Assembly (NCBI GenBank): GCA_028554755.1
Contig: JAPTOF010000019.1
Location: 816,001 to 880,000, forward strand
Reading direction: 5' to 3'
Length of the DNA: 64,000 bases
Source of the DNA: Cordia subcordata
Lineage: Eukaryota > Streptophyta > Magnoliopsida > Boraginales > Cordiaceae
In this document: positions 1 through 12,119 of the stretch, piece by piece
Numbering within the stretch: the stretch's first letter is position 1
Layout of the letters: each line of letters begins with the position of its first letter
Program-made: the position numbers and the translations under genes
The notes under the pieces: model-generated
What the model saw: only the letters and a program-made list of their open reading frames with translations
What the model was told of the DNA's origin: nothing
Databases searched by the model: none

Positions 1-3000
1 CAAAAATCTATGATTTAACCCACTTGATTAAGCCTGTCATAAAGAAGACGTTTAAGAATTCAATGCTATAAATTTTCCTCTTTTCTTGTTCTTTGTAATT
101 GTTTTGTCCTTTTTCTTTTCTTTTCTTTTCTTTTTATCTTTGATCTTCCCACCCTACTTCACTGGACAGTGCGCAGTTCGCGTGAACTGGTAATTTAATT
201 AGAATATATGCGTTTGGGTTGCAGGTGATCTCAAACTTCAATGAAGCTAGCTAGTCTAATGAGAGTTTTGTCAGCATCGTGTCCTGCATACGTTTGCCAA
301 GGTTACCTGAACAAGATTTTTGAGACCATAATTTTTCCTAATGTGCATGGTCTGAACTATGATCATCTTTTTATTTACCATTTGTTTTTGTTGGATGGTG
401 ACTCAAATTCCTATATTACTTTGAGTTAGAAGTTTAATTAGAAAATTTTCCTTATCTTGTATTTTTATGCCCATAAGAATATGAATTAATAATTGCTTTA
501 TGCACTGGCAGAGGCACATTACAATGAGGGGTGCCTGCTTTTCTTAAAAAAATAGTGTTATTTTCTTGTCATTTTTTATTAATGAAAACCTAATTTACAT
601 AAAGTGTATCCTCTTGGACATGAGGGTGTACCCCTCATGATGAAGGTGTTCCCCCTCATGATCATGATTGTGACGAGTGATAAAAAAAGAAATTTTGTGT
701 GTTTTTGCATCATTATTTTTTTTTGAGTTTTTTCTTCTCCTATATCTCTATTGCATTCGGATAACTCAAAAATTGTCCATCAACTCAAAAGGTTCATGTA
801 TATACAAAAAAGAAAAAAAAATGTTTGATTCTGCATAGACATGGAAGTCATCACAGGCATACTAGGAAGACGTGGAAACAAGATCACTGCCTCGCAGAAA
901 AGCGACGAGATAAGTTTCTTGGAGAGAAGCTAATTAATGAGTGGATAAACAGAATAATCCATTGTGTTGGAAGGGAAGCCCTCTTCTTTTTTTTTTTTTT
1001 CATGCTCTCTCTACAATCGAAATTCTTGACCTACCTCACTTTACATTATGATATTATTTTTCCCACAGACACCCAAAAGTTCCATGAATGAACATTTAAT
1101 ATACATAAGATTCCACCATAAGTCATCATTAATGTCATTATCTAGGACTAAAAGTTTAGTGAGTACTTAGTCCCTGTCATTTGTATCATAATCACACTCG
1201 TGATAATTAATTAATCGTGGAATCGTGCGACTCTGTCTTAAGGTAGAAAAAAAGAATTGAAGTGCCTTATCTGTAGAAATCCTGATCCAATGAACAGAAG
1301 AATATTGTATCTAGTGAATGCATTTACCGCATTTTTGGGGGTAATTCCTGTCTTTAGCGAGAAAATTAAAGTGGCCAATGAGATTGGATAAAGAAGATAG
1401 GAAAGGGAAGGTAATGCCAAAAGGTAACTCGCATCTGGTACTCATGAAATAGATGTAGATATCATGCATGCTACTTTTGGCAGGACCTTCTGCCTCAGGT
1501 TCACCAAAGTTGTGGTTGGAATTTTACCAGTTTTGAATAAGATCTACTCCCACAGGTATTATTCAATGGACGAAAACACACTGGTCTGGTTCCCTAGTTA
1601 TTTGTTAGAAATATTAACAATAAACTATAACAAGAAAAAATCTAAAAGAAAATCAAACTAGAATTTAATTTCTTATATCTTTCAATATGCTCAGAGTTAT
1701 AGCATTTAGATTCTTCCACAAAATCACATCGTTTAACAAGCTCATCAACATCTTATGTTGATTAAAAATAGAGATACGAAGATTAATAAATTAAATAAAC
1801 AATTGGAAAGCAGGGCATCATTGGTGGTCAATTGACTCGTACCACTATACATATCTAGAAGAATTGTCTAGCTAAATTTGATGATGTCCTAATTGAGGCA
1901 CACACTTTACAGATCCGCTTTGGACACCGACGACCTAAATTCGGACTACTATCGATTCATGTTTTGAAATTATGATGAAACACATGTGAGAGAAAATGCA
2001 TGCCCCAGTCTTGGTGCCTCAATCTATGTTTACTGCACCAACAAATATTCAACTCGCAATCTATATCGTTATGTTTTTTTTCTATATGTAGATGGGACCA
2101 TATACACAGTCAAGTTTGTGGCTCAGCCTTGCAGCAATTTGCTGCACCGGCAACGCGTGCTCAACTGTCCCTCTCTCCTTCTCTCACTTGGTTTTCTTTG
2201 TCCATATAATTAAAGCGATAAAAGAGTGCAGATGATTTTTCAGGCTTCACCAATCCTGTCCCAACAACCTTAACCTGGGCTCACCCGTTGCTTCTGTCAT
2301 AGTGCCTTGGATTTACCCTGTTGAAATGCATATAATATTGCATCTGAAATTCAATGTATACTAAACAAACTTATTATGGCTCACGGTCATAGTTTCCCCC
2401 CCACCTTCGAATCTGGATTCTTCGTAGCATTGCAGTTGAGAAGAGTATTTAGTAAAAGACTCATAATAGTAAAATAATAATAAAATTATGACCAAATATT
2501 TCGCCTCCCGGGTTCACCGACTATCTCAAATAGTTGAAATTATTTATCTCATGAGTAATGAATTGGGTTCACACTGCATGATGGCCTGGAGAAGTGAAAC
2601 ACCGCAGCAAGAGAGAGATTTTTTTAAACAGAAACATGCATGTGGCCACCCTAATAGATAACTACAGAGCGGATATTCATTTGTATCTTTACGTTTAGCT
2701 CATCATTTTTAAAATGTTTCCACCGTTGATTTTCCCAGCTATGATTTGTTTCCTTTTTGGGACCAAATCCATCTCTCTTCCATGTTCTTCGATCTTTCTT
2801 TTCGAATCCGTCGTCTGTACAGCTAAAACACTTAAAAATAAAAATAAAAAAAAAGACAACCGAACTCAAATCTTCTCAATGAATTGAGAATATAGGAGAG
2901 GTACATCCACACAATATTACCTAGCTACGTGACATAACGTTACCTATATGCAACGATTATCTCTGCGCTAATTCCATTATTAAATTATTCACTGAAACGA

Positions 3001-4200
3001 ATCAATCCACTCTGACCCCAAAAAAAACAATAACAATTATTCACATGGTCATTTAATGGCCATGATACTTATTCTTCAATGAATCCTCCCCGTGCATGGA
3101 AACCTAATTCAACTATTCAAGGCGAGCCAATCTATACAGCACATGAATTTTGAAACACATCAGTGATTACCTCTAACACTTTGTCCAATAATCCAAGCAC
3201 CTTGCTGTTGCATCTAGCAATAATCTGATAGGATGAATCCCATTTTCCCTAAATTGTGAGGATCTAGCCTAAATTTGAACCTATAGAAGCTTATACATAT
3301 ACATACATACATATAAATATATATGTGTGTGTGTGTCGAGCCCTTCGTATATAGCCTAAATTATATGTGTGTGTGAATTGTATCTAATATTTTTCTACAA
3401 TATTTATAATAATTGGAACAAGCTAAACCTTTAAAAGCATTATTAGAAAAAGCATATTATTATACAAAAACTCAGTTATGTGCGAGATTAGATAAGAATA
3501 CAGCATAGTAAATTAAAGACATTTAAATATAGTTAAATAGTTTAATAAATAGATAAAAGATGAAAATGTCCCTAGCAAAATGTCTTTTCTTAGAATTGAT
3601 GTTATGAAAAAAAATAATAATAAAAAAGTAGATCTTATAAGAGGCTTTAGAATTTAAGTCAAAAAATAATGGAGAAAAATGGCACTCTCTAATCTGATAG
3701 GCCTGATCAACTTTTGGACAACACCAAGAGGTACCCACTAAGCGTACGGTCAAGATCTATATGTCGGCGGGCCCAGGTGATGCAACATATATAGCCCTTC
3801 TCCTCGTATTGATGACCATAGCGTATATTATAATTAATTATTTAAGACAGCCATTATTATTAGGGATATAGAATTCTAGGGTGCATGTGATTCACTTTGC
3901 CAGGCGGCTAAGCTGATCTTATATTTGATGATTTGTTCTCAACTAGTGTAAGGCGCTATGATCTATGACTCGATATTATTCGGGATTTTTATTATTATTT
4001 TTTTATCCACTTTAAAATATACATACACTGCTGGACTTGTCTGGGACATCACTTTTGACCCAAAGCTTAAATTACATATCAGCTAAGGCAGTGGGATTTG
4101 TTTGGCATGCCTCAAACCCAAATATGCAAACATTGCCTTTGATTTCTGAGTTGTAGCTAGAATCTTAAATTCTTCTTCAGTGCTATTCTATTCTTTATCT
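1..4200. other. Intergenic DNA, no clear gene
   Basis: No convincing coding region is visible; the ORFs are short and lack recognisable motifs. An acceptor-like sequence ending at 224 (gggttgcag) is followed by nine codons and a TAG at 252-254, which could be the last exon of a gene lying to the left, but nothing in the window proves it. The stretch holds a CT-rich tract near 108-136, short A/T runs, and a TA/TG microsatellite at about 3295-3340. Confidence 0.5.
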
Positions 4201-4375
4201 TCAGCTGTATTTACTAATTTGGGAAGGTGAGGAGCTAGGGAGGCCCGTGTTGCTCTAGCTCTATCAAGCAAACTTGAGGCTAGCTAAGTTTGAATTGTCT
4301 ACAGGAGCTGTAGTTGATTTTCCTGGGGGAGTTCTTTTCGTTCTTTCTTCTCGACACTTGACACAAGACAATTCC

Positions 4376-5446
4376 ATGGACTTACAGGTATGAAGATTCG
4401 TTCCTTTCTAATTTACCATCTTTCTTGATGTGTTAGGAGAGAGTTATTCACGACTGTTTGGAATTTAAAATTCTCCTCATAAGGATTAGCATATTTTAGC
4501 CATGTGCTATCTTTTTGTGTATGTCTGCATCAGTGAACACTAGTATTGCTGCATGCTTGATTTCAAAAAAGTCGTAGATCGTATGCCAAACAACCTGCAT
4601 CTTATACCTCATCCGTGGAGTTGTAAATTCTGAAACTCGGGTGAGAAAAACTAAAGGATTCTTGGGGCATGTTGTTTAACAGAAGTTTTGATGATGGTAT
4701 AAGAAATTGACTGACTTCGAGGGTTTCGTTAGAAAAGCAACATATTATTACATTTATAACAGTACCATAGTATTTCATTTGATTTCATCAAATTGATTGT
4801 TTTGCCATCGATCATCTTCCCCTACAACAACGGTCGCAACCGCCGACCCCGAACCACCAACTCCAACACCCTCCCCGCCCCCAAAAGAAAAGATGAAATG
4901 AAAAAAGAAGAGGAAGATAAATTTTGAATCGTAATTATATATGTGTGTCTATATATACACCGATGTCGTGTTAGTTATCGAAGATGTGGTTTACAGCAGA
5001 AGGTTCCAATTAATTCCTCTCTGGGAACAGTTCAAAGATCAGATAATGGGCATTGCGATGAGGAAGTAGTTAATAAAAAGAGCGAGGAATATTTGGTCAC
5101 TAATTAACGGATATAGTTGATTTTAGCTAGGTTTATTTGACCATAGACAAAAGAAGATGAGACTGACGAAAATATCTAAGTTAGCATACATGCGTTAAGG
5201 TATAGCTGTTCCAAAGAAAATGATACCTCCGGATGGATGTCGAAAAATACTAGTTTACTGCAAAATTGTCAACATATATACCAACTGTAAAGTCTGATTG
5301 CGATGGAAAAGACAAACTAGAAGTTTGAATTTACTTTGTTCTTTCTCATGCGCAATGATTTGTACTTCGGACTTATAACCCGACGATGCGGTTTTTTCTT
5401 TCTTATCATGGTCGTTTTCTTTTTCCTTCTTCAGGCAAAGGTGTGA
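4376..5446 (+). promoter_or_regulatory. Possible spliced uORF in the leader
   Basis: ATG at 4376 opens four codons (M D L Q) up to the donor at 4388. If this exon joins the acceptor at 5434/5435, reading continues A K V and stops at TGA 5444-5446, giving a seven-codon uORF about 93 nt before the main ATG. The splice is inferred from consensus only. Confidence 0.4.
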
Positions 5447-6265
5447 AAATTGTGTATTCCCCATATTTGGTTTCAAATATTTACTATATGGTAGCAAGCT
5501 TCTAGGCGGCAAAATTCTATTCAAAATCATAAATACCAAATGGAGAACCTTCTTAATCCGTACGATAAGCAATGCATGAGGATGGCCATCTTAAAGCATG
5601 AGGAAACATTTCGAGAGCAGGTACGTTTCTTCTTTTATTTCTCAGTATTAAATATGAAATTGTTCTGAAGATTTGTCATTTAAAAGAAAATTAAAAAATA
5701 TATGCAGGTTTATGAACTTCATCGTCTATATCAAATCCAGAAGATACTTATGAAAAACACGGCAAGCAGCAGGCGTAATAATGGACAGGAAGAAACCAGA
5801 TCTAATTTCAAAGATTCTACTACAACAAATCATCAGATAAATGATCATCTCGATACTTCTAGGAGAATTCTTCAAGGCCTCGACTTGGAAAGGCCAGCTG
5901 AAGAATACAATCACAACGCAGAGGGAATAGTAGAAATGGCTGATAGCAGCCAGCTGGAACTGACATTAGGCCCTTCCAGTTTTTATAGAAGGAGGAAAGA
6001 AGCTGATGCATCACCAGCACTGCCTTCAGACAATTCTGGGCCGAGCTTTTCGTCATCTTCTTGTGCATCAAGTCATATTAAAAGGAACACAGGAGAAGAA
6101 AGCAGCAGCAGCAGCCAAAAATGGAGGCTGGATATGCCAATGGCAGCTCCTGGTTTTCTTGGGGAAAGAAAGAAAAGTTCGGATGTTGAAGAACCATTGA
6201 GACAAGACAGAATAAACAATAACCCTCCTTGGCTTTTTCAAGTTTTGAGTCTCAATATGACCTGA
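4376..6265 (+). CDS. Short DUF863-like protein with ELHRLYxIQKxLM motif
   Basis: The coding sequence joins 5540-5620 and 5708-6265 (phase 0) and gives 212 residues. An upstream leader exon probably ends at 4387 (donor gtatga) and joins a strong acceptor after 5434 (pyrimidine tract, ttcttcag); the true main start is the ATG at 5540. Residues 28-42 read VYELHRLYQIQKILM, the signature at the N terminus of plant DUF863 proteins, preceded by a short region with KHEETFREQ. Residues 110-114 (LELTL) fit the LxLxL EAR repression pattern and are followed by GPS. The middle and C terminus are polar and Ser-rich, and the end is WLFQVLSLNMT. Full-length DUF863 proteins are far longer, so this is a short relative. 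Function is unknown; a nuclear or transcription-linked role is only inference from the EAR-like motif. Confidence 0.8.
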
Positions 6266-6309
6266 AATCCGATCCATGCAGAAATGAGAAGACTGCTTCT
6301 TGTTCACTA

Positions 6310-7334
6310 ACTCTGTGATTATTGTTAATTATCGTGGATCTTTTCTATCAATTTTTCTTTCTTTGCTTTTCTTTTCTTTTCTTTTTTTTTTCTTTTTTTA
6401 AAAAAGTTTCTTCCAGCTAGCCATACTTGGCAATGGAGTCTTCTCTGGAATTTGCATGTTTTCTTGTAACGAATGATTCCGTCCGAAGTCTTTAGATGAA
6501 GGCTGGTGTCTCTATGCACAGTTGGAGATGCTTAGATTGTGAGATGACAGACGAGAGATTGTCTCCCCGTTGCCCTCAAAATATCTATAGGAGACTCAGG
6601 AGTCCAGCCTTGTCCCACATGTGAAGAGTCAACGTCAATTTAGGCTTATCTCCCCTTTCAGTTTGAACCTCGACTTGCATCATAGTTATTTCTCTTTTTC
6701 ACTTCATACCTTCGCTTCATCCTATGTTATTAGTCATGATGGACTTACTCAATCTTCTATCCTATGTTTTATTGATTGTAAAAAAAAATTTTAATTATTT
6801 ATTTTGCTCCAATAATTTATATCGTTTATTATCATTAAACCAGTCGAATTACGTGTTCTTGACAAGAGAAGGGTTCATATCTTTATATACATACTTCCCT
6901 TGATTTTCTTCATTAGAGCCATTATACTTAATACCGAAGAAATAGTATATTTATTAATTAAAAGATGAGATCCTTTCTCTAACTACATTCTAATCATCGT
7001 TAGAAACATAATCTTACAATTCATTGTCTCGTCTGTGGTTGCATCCGTTGAATTAAAACAATTTACATAACTAAATAGGAAAAAAATTATAGATTGAAAA
7101 ATTTTAAACCGAGAAAAAAGTTGGGTCAGTCATTGTAAATACCCGGGCGGTCCCATCGACCAAGATTGGGGGATTGAAGGAACGAAAACCATGCAAATCT
7201 AGTTGTACTTGTGATCAATATTCTCCTAGCATATTTTTATATTTTCTGCGTTATACAGTTCTTCTAATAACATAAAATAAAGAAGCTAGCTTCAAGGAAT
7301 CTCATCTCAACAAAATACACACATATATATATAT

Positions 7335-7372
<38 letters not shown>

Positions 7373-8045
7373 GATGAAGTGATTCGATCACATCCTATCC
7401 TGTTGCAGTGTTATATAGTTCATTTTTCCACCTAACCACATGGAAAACTATGTATTACAACCAACAGTGAACGCGAGAGCTGCTTACGTTTTGTCCACCA
7501 CCAAATGAACATTAGATTCTGCTTCCAAATTAAAATAATTAAATCATCACCCAGCAATTATTATTATAGTATAAATTAGAGGCTCAAAATCATTGTAGAC
7601 CTCCACTATTACTAGAAAGTATATCCTGCACCATCGTTTTTCTATTCTGATTTGCTCCCATACTTTTAACATATATGACCCCTGCTAGACTGTCCGGCCT
7701 ACTTTGCTTTTTCTTTGCTCTTTTTATTTCTCAATGCTTCACATCCAAAAGCTTTCAATTATTCTTACACAAACCCCACTAAGGGGCTTTGATTAACCTT
7801 TTTCAATTCTTTTTTATGTACGACCCCACTTAATGTTGTTGATCAATCATAAATCATAATCTAGTACTACTGGGTTCAGAGTTTGAAAAATGCCGTTTAT
7901 CATGATTTCATCAGTTGATAATATGGTACATTATGTCTCAAGGGTTTGTACAATCAAGAACGTCGGGAAAAGGGAAATAAAAGGCTACAGAACTGATAAC
8001 TTTTCTTCTTGCAAAGTGTGTTCAATTAAGAAATCCGAGAGAGGG
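6310..8045. other. Intergenic AT-rich DNA
   Basis: This stretch holds the 3' flank of the DUF863-like gene, with a CT-rich tract at about 6352-6396, and a TA/TG microsatellite at about 7319-7369. No gene is visible. Confidence 0.5.
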
Positions 8046-8690
8046 GTTATTGGAGGAAATTTTTATTTTTACCTTATTTTTTAAAATTTATCACAAAAAT
8101 ACCCTTATTTTAAAAAAGTTTTCAAAAATACCCTTTTCAGCGGTAGGTGACTTACCGTTCCCAAATCTTAAAATTTTAAAAAAAAAAATTTAAAAAAGGT
8201 GATTTAAAAAAAATTAAAAAAAAATCAGTGTATTTTTAACGAAAACGGTAAGTCACCTACCGTATTTTTAATGAAAACGGTAGGGGACTTACCGTTGAGG
8301 TTTGAGATTTCCGTGGGGACTAGGGCGCGAGGGGGGGTGGAGGCAGGGGGTTGTATAATGCATTAACTGAGTTTGTTTTTTTTTGGCTAAAAATCTTGTT
8401 TGCATTTAATGCATGTGGCTTTGCTTTTTGCTTGCATTTTCACATTTAATGCATGTGACTTACCCCATTTTGTGACTTGCCCCATTTTCGGTAAATTACT
8501 TACCAAACGGTAAGTGACTTACCGTTTTCGTTAAAATTGTCATCGTTTATTTTTTTTAATTTTTTTAAATTTTGGGATCCGTGAACGTAACTTATCGAAA
8601 AGGATATTTTTGAAAATCTTTTCAAAATAAGAATATTTTTGTGATAAATTTAAAAAAATAAGGTAAAAATAAAAAATTTCTGATATTGGA
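8046..8690. mobile_element. Non-autonomous Mutator-like element (629 bp between core repeats)
   Basis: Long terminal inverted repeats of about 85 bp face each other: the left begins GGAAATTTTTATTTTTACC near 8055 and the right end at about 8600-8681 is its reverse complement with some mismatches. The flanks are GTTATTGGA (8046-8054) and GATATTGGA (8682-8690), an 8/9 match that fits the 9-bp target duplication of Mutator-like elements. There is no transposase ORF. The interior carries four 17-bp near-palindromes of the form CGGTARGTSACYTACCG (see separate entry). It lies in the gap between the DUF863-like gene and the NRL gene. Confidence 0.75.
8141..8524. repeat. Four 17-bp palindromes inside the Mutator-like element
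   Basis: Near-palindromes CGGTAGGTGACTTACCG (8141-8157), CGGTAAGTCACCTACCG (8246-8262), CGGTAGGGGACTTACCG (8278-8294) and CGGTAAGTGACTTACCG (8508-8524) recur, with a looser copy at about 8489-8504. Several copies contain GTAAGT on one or both strands, the ideal 5' splice-site core. Confidence 0.8.
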
Positions 8691-9560
8691 TGAATTCTTA
8701 TTCCATGCTGAAGTACGGAAGAGGCCACACGATTTCCGAGAAACCTTTCATGTCATTGTTCCTAAGCTAGCACATAAGTGAAAGAATAAAATTCTCACGC
8801 GTGGATATCTTATCTTTTCCAAATAAAAGTCATAATATATTCTTTTTACAATTATATACATATAATTTGGTTCTTTGTGAAAATTCAATTAATCCCTTTT
8901 AAGTTAAAGAGTATAATTTAAAAAATATATAAAAATCAATTAAGATAAGAAGCAGTGAGCAGAGATAAGTTCCGATTATCAATTTTTTTAATCCAGGCAG
9001 ATATCAGCAAGGGAGCAGGAAAAAAGAGAAGATCTAACATTGGAAGTTTGGCACTTAGTTTTGTAGTGCAATTGACCCAATATGGACTCTACAGCATACG
9101 TACCCTGCAATTTTAGATCCTTTCTATGTTAGATTTCTAGTGCAGAAATAGATCTAGCTAACTGGAAAACTCAAGTTGCAGATATAGATAGCTAAATCCA
9201 AGCTCGAGAGTAATGGCTCAAATTAAAACTATGGAGCTGATATTTTGAACCCGCTGAAGACAGTGATGGCCTGATGGGTGAAGCTCGAAACTCTCAACTA
9301 ATGAAGCCTGATATTTCTTAACACATCTGCGTTTTAACCATGCACAGTAAGGAGTTTTTTGCAGCAAGTGTATATATTAATGGAAAGTAATTATTACTTT
9401 CTTAGATATCAATTAAATTTACATATATCGATCGTGACAAACATCAACTCAATTTACATGAAATTGCACACAGAATCTAACATGGCACTTGTCCAGTGTC
9501 CGAGCAATACCATGATTATAATACGTATACGTGCTAAATAAGCTGAGAGACAAGCCAACG
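8691..9560. other. Intergenic DNA, 3' flank of NRL gene
   Basis: AT-rich sequence without a supported gene; the last part is the probable 3' untranslated region of the minus-strand NRL gene. Confidence 0.4.
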
Positions 9561-9567
9561 TGTTACG

Positions 9568-12117
9568 TTATGATACTGAATGCCTCCGGTCTTTACTCGG
9601 TCTATCTCGTCTTTTCGCATTGAGAGATGAAACTCCATCAGCACGAACAAATGGGTAAAGTTTGCCAAGCTTCTTAGAAACTGAGCTCATGAATGATTTT
9701 CGAGGCAGAGGAGGCCTATCAGCTGATGGATGCGTGATCCCTAAAGGACTGCTGGTTGCTGATGATTTCTCTGCAGACTTCTCAATTTCTTTCAATTTCA
9801 TTTTCATCTTCAGCAGTTCTAGTTTCAAGTCCTGATTTTCTCTCTTGAGACTTGAGAGTTCATCTGAAGCTGGGTGGATGTTGATGGAGAATTCGTTCAC
9901 TGTTGGAGGAGGAAGAGCAGGTGATGAGTAGCGATCCGAGAGATTGCCGTTCATGACCTCACGAAGTCGCTGTTGCTCGTAGTAAAGCACTTGAACCACC
10001 GTTTGCACTGGGAGGCGGTCGTTCTGAGCAGCATGAGCACAAGCTTCGCGAGACAGCTTTTGACAGTCCATCACACTGCAAACTTTCTTTCTCTCCATGT
10101 CACTTAGAGCAGGATGAGCCTTTAAAAAATCACACGCAACAAGTGTTCAATTCAAAGAGTGTGCGTATTCTCTTGCAGTATGTATGTTATATGAAATATA
10201 GAAAAGTTAAGATCAGGAGATAAGACTATCTACAAATATACTAGGAGACAAGGAAAGAATCCGAACCTTTAAATAGATGTCAATTGCCCTATACATTGCA
10301 TCTTCTGTTATTCTTGAATTTTCAGGAATTAGTTCCGCAAGACTAATGAACTTAGAAACGGATAGATTGCGATCAGAAGCTATCTCAGCAAGGTAATTCT
10401 CCATCAGCCTCCCAACTCGCTCCATGTCGCTTGGTGGAGGTGAAACATACTCTTCCTCTGCATTGTGGCCAAATCTACTTCCTTCCCCTTCGTACTCCAG
10501 GTAATTCTTCATGATCCGCTCAACAGTATCAACATCAAACAATGTGTCCCCGGTAAAGGAATATGAAGGAACTAATAAATCATCTAACACAGCCTGTCCA
10601 AGTTGTGCGCCCATCCTCTTCTCCAGGTCAAGCCTGCATGCAACTGTTGTTTCTAGATATATTGCAGCTCGAAGCAGCATTGAGAGAAAGCTAACTGACA
10701 ATGCGTTCTTCTCTCTTGGCAGAAGACTAACAATAGTTTCTAAGACGACCCTTTTTTCGTGTTCTTGTCTTGGCTCAGTTTTCTTCCTTCCCTTTCCAAA
10801 TGTTTCCTGCGATGAAAGGGGGAATTATCTAAAATAGACACCTTATGTTGTTAAAATTCTCAGACAAACTTAGGGTGTGATATCTCACCAAACCTCGTAG
10901 AGAGTTCTGCGCATATAGCATCAGGATTGGACCAAGTGCGTAATGTTTAAATCCCCTTGCCATCATTGCAGTCATAACCCTCTGGAAGATATCAATTCGA
11001 AGGACAACTAAATCCTCAGCCCACCAATCGACAACCGGCTTCTGGTGAGCCAGAGTGGAGGGATTCAAAATGTCGGTACCGCTCTCTGCCCTGCCTGATG
11101 AGGAGAATTGACTATCCCTACAGGCCATATAAGCGATCGTATCTATGCATCGGCTCACCAGCTTTACTTTCTCTGCCATTGGAAGAAAATTTTCTGAAGA
11201 ATGCAAGACAGAAACTGCTCCTGCAAGGCTTTTAAGTGTCACTTCGTTCAAGTATGCTTCTGTTCTTCCCACTAGGTTCCCAACTGCATAATCTTCAGTC
11301 ATCTCAAGAAACTCTGCTGCACATCGGAGCATTGCAATGTTTGTCGCACTTATTTCAAAATTTATTCCATAACAAAACTTTGCTGCAAGTTCAAATGCCT
11401 CTGCTCCACCAGGAATGTCAGGAATCTCAATTACAGAAACATCAGCACTGTTGGATTCTGAGACCAGCTTTCTTATGTATCCACACTTGGAGACTAATGG
11501 AAACTGTTAGATTGTACAAACAAATGATCAAGATATCTCCCCAACACAATCTCACAAGTGATATGACTAAATTTTCTGTTGCCTTATTAACTTCAAATTA
11601 CTAACTAATCCTAAAATTTAGCCTTGTTGGTGGTGCCGTTTGATATGAGGGTCATTTAATTCTATGAACATTACACACCAAGTCGAAGCTCGTGAAATAT
11701 TCTGACTGATTAAGTGAACCCCAAATTCAGCATGTCCTTCTGCACATGTATAAATTAGAATCTATTACAAAAAGTAGAATAGAGATTAGAATCTACCTTG
11801 TGTAATGAAAAAGAACTTCCTCCAGCACCAACAGTTACATCACTCGGAATCTCCTGGGAAAGAATCCTGTCAAAAGTTCAACGTAAACATAGTAATAATT
11901 CCTTTAAATTGCTTCCACTGCCTGATAATCTAGCACGGTATCATTTATTCAATTTCCCTATTGGAACTTCCACAAAAGCAGCATATGAATAGAGTGAAAG
12001 AAATAATACAAACCATTCACTAGTCCTCTGCATAGAACTGGATAGGTGCTCCTTCTTAGTAGGCACATCAGAAGTTGTGGAGGGTACTGCAGTCTGTTTC
12101 TGATCAGGATCTGCCAT
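9568..12117 (-). CDS. NRL/NPH3-type BTB protein (At5g67385-like)
   Basis: Five exons on the minus strand (12117-12014, 11866-11797, 11503-10889, 10806-10267, 10119-9568) keep frame through all four introns and give 626 residues, the usual size of this family. A BTB domain spans about residues 35-140 (SDVTVGAGGSSFSLHK, then KFCYGINFEIS). The NPH3 domain begins at about 217 (DWWAEDL) and includes LRAAIYLETTVACRLDLEKR and KVCSVMDCQKLSREACAHAA. A coiled coil follows at about 531-560, then a basic tail ending in RRHSVS. NRL proteins are plant-specific plasma-membrane-associated factors that can act as CUL3 substrate adaptors, and NPH3 and RPT2 work in phototropin signalling. The C-terminal RxS with Ser third from the end matches the 14-3-3 docking site known in NPH3. 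The exact role of this member is unknown. Confidence 0.96.
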
Positions 12118-12119
12118 GG

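Noticed and set aside
825..1091. Plus-strand ORF of 88 codons with a Phe run
   Set aside because: The Phe run is a T tract and the rest lacks motifs.
3295..3340. TA/TG run as a regulatory element
   Set aside because: It is a plain microsatellite with no sign of a specific binding site.
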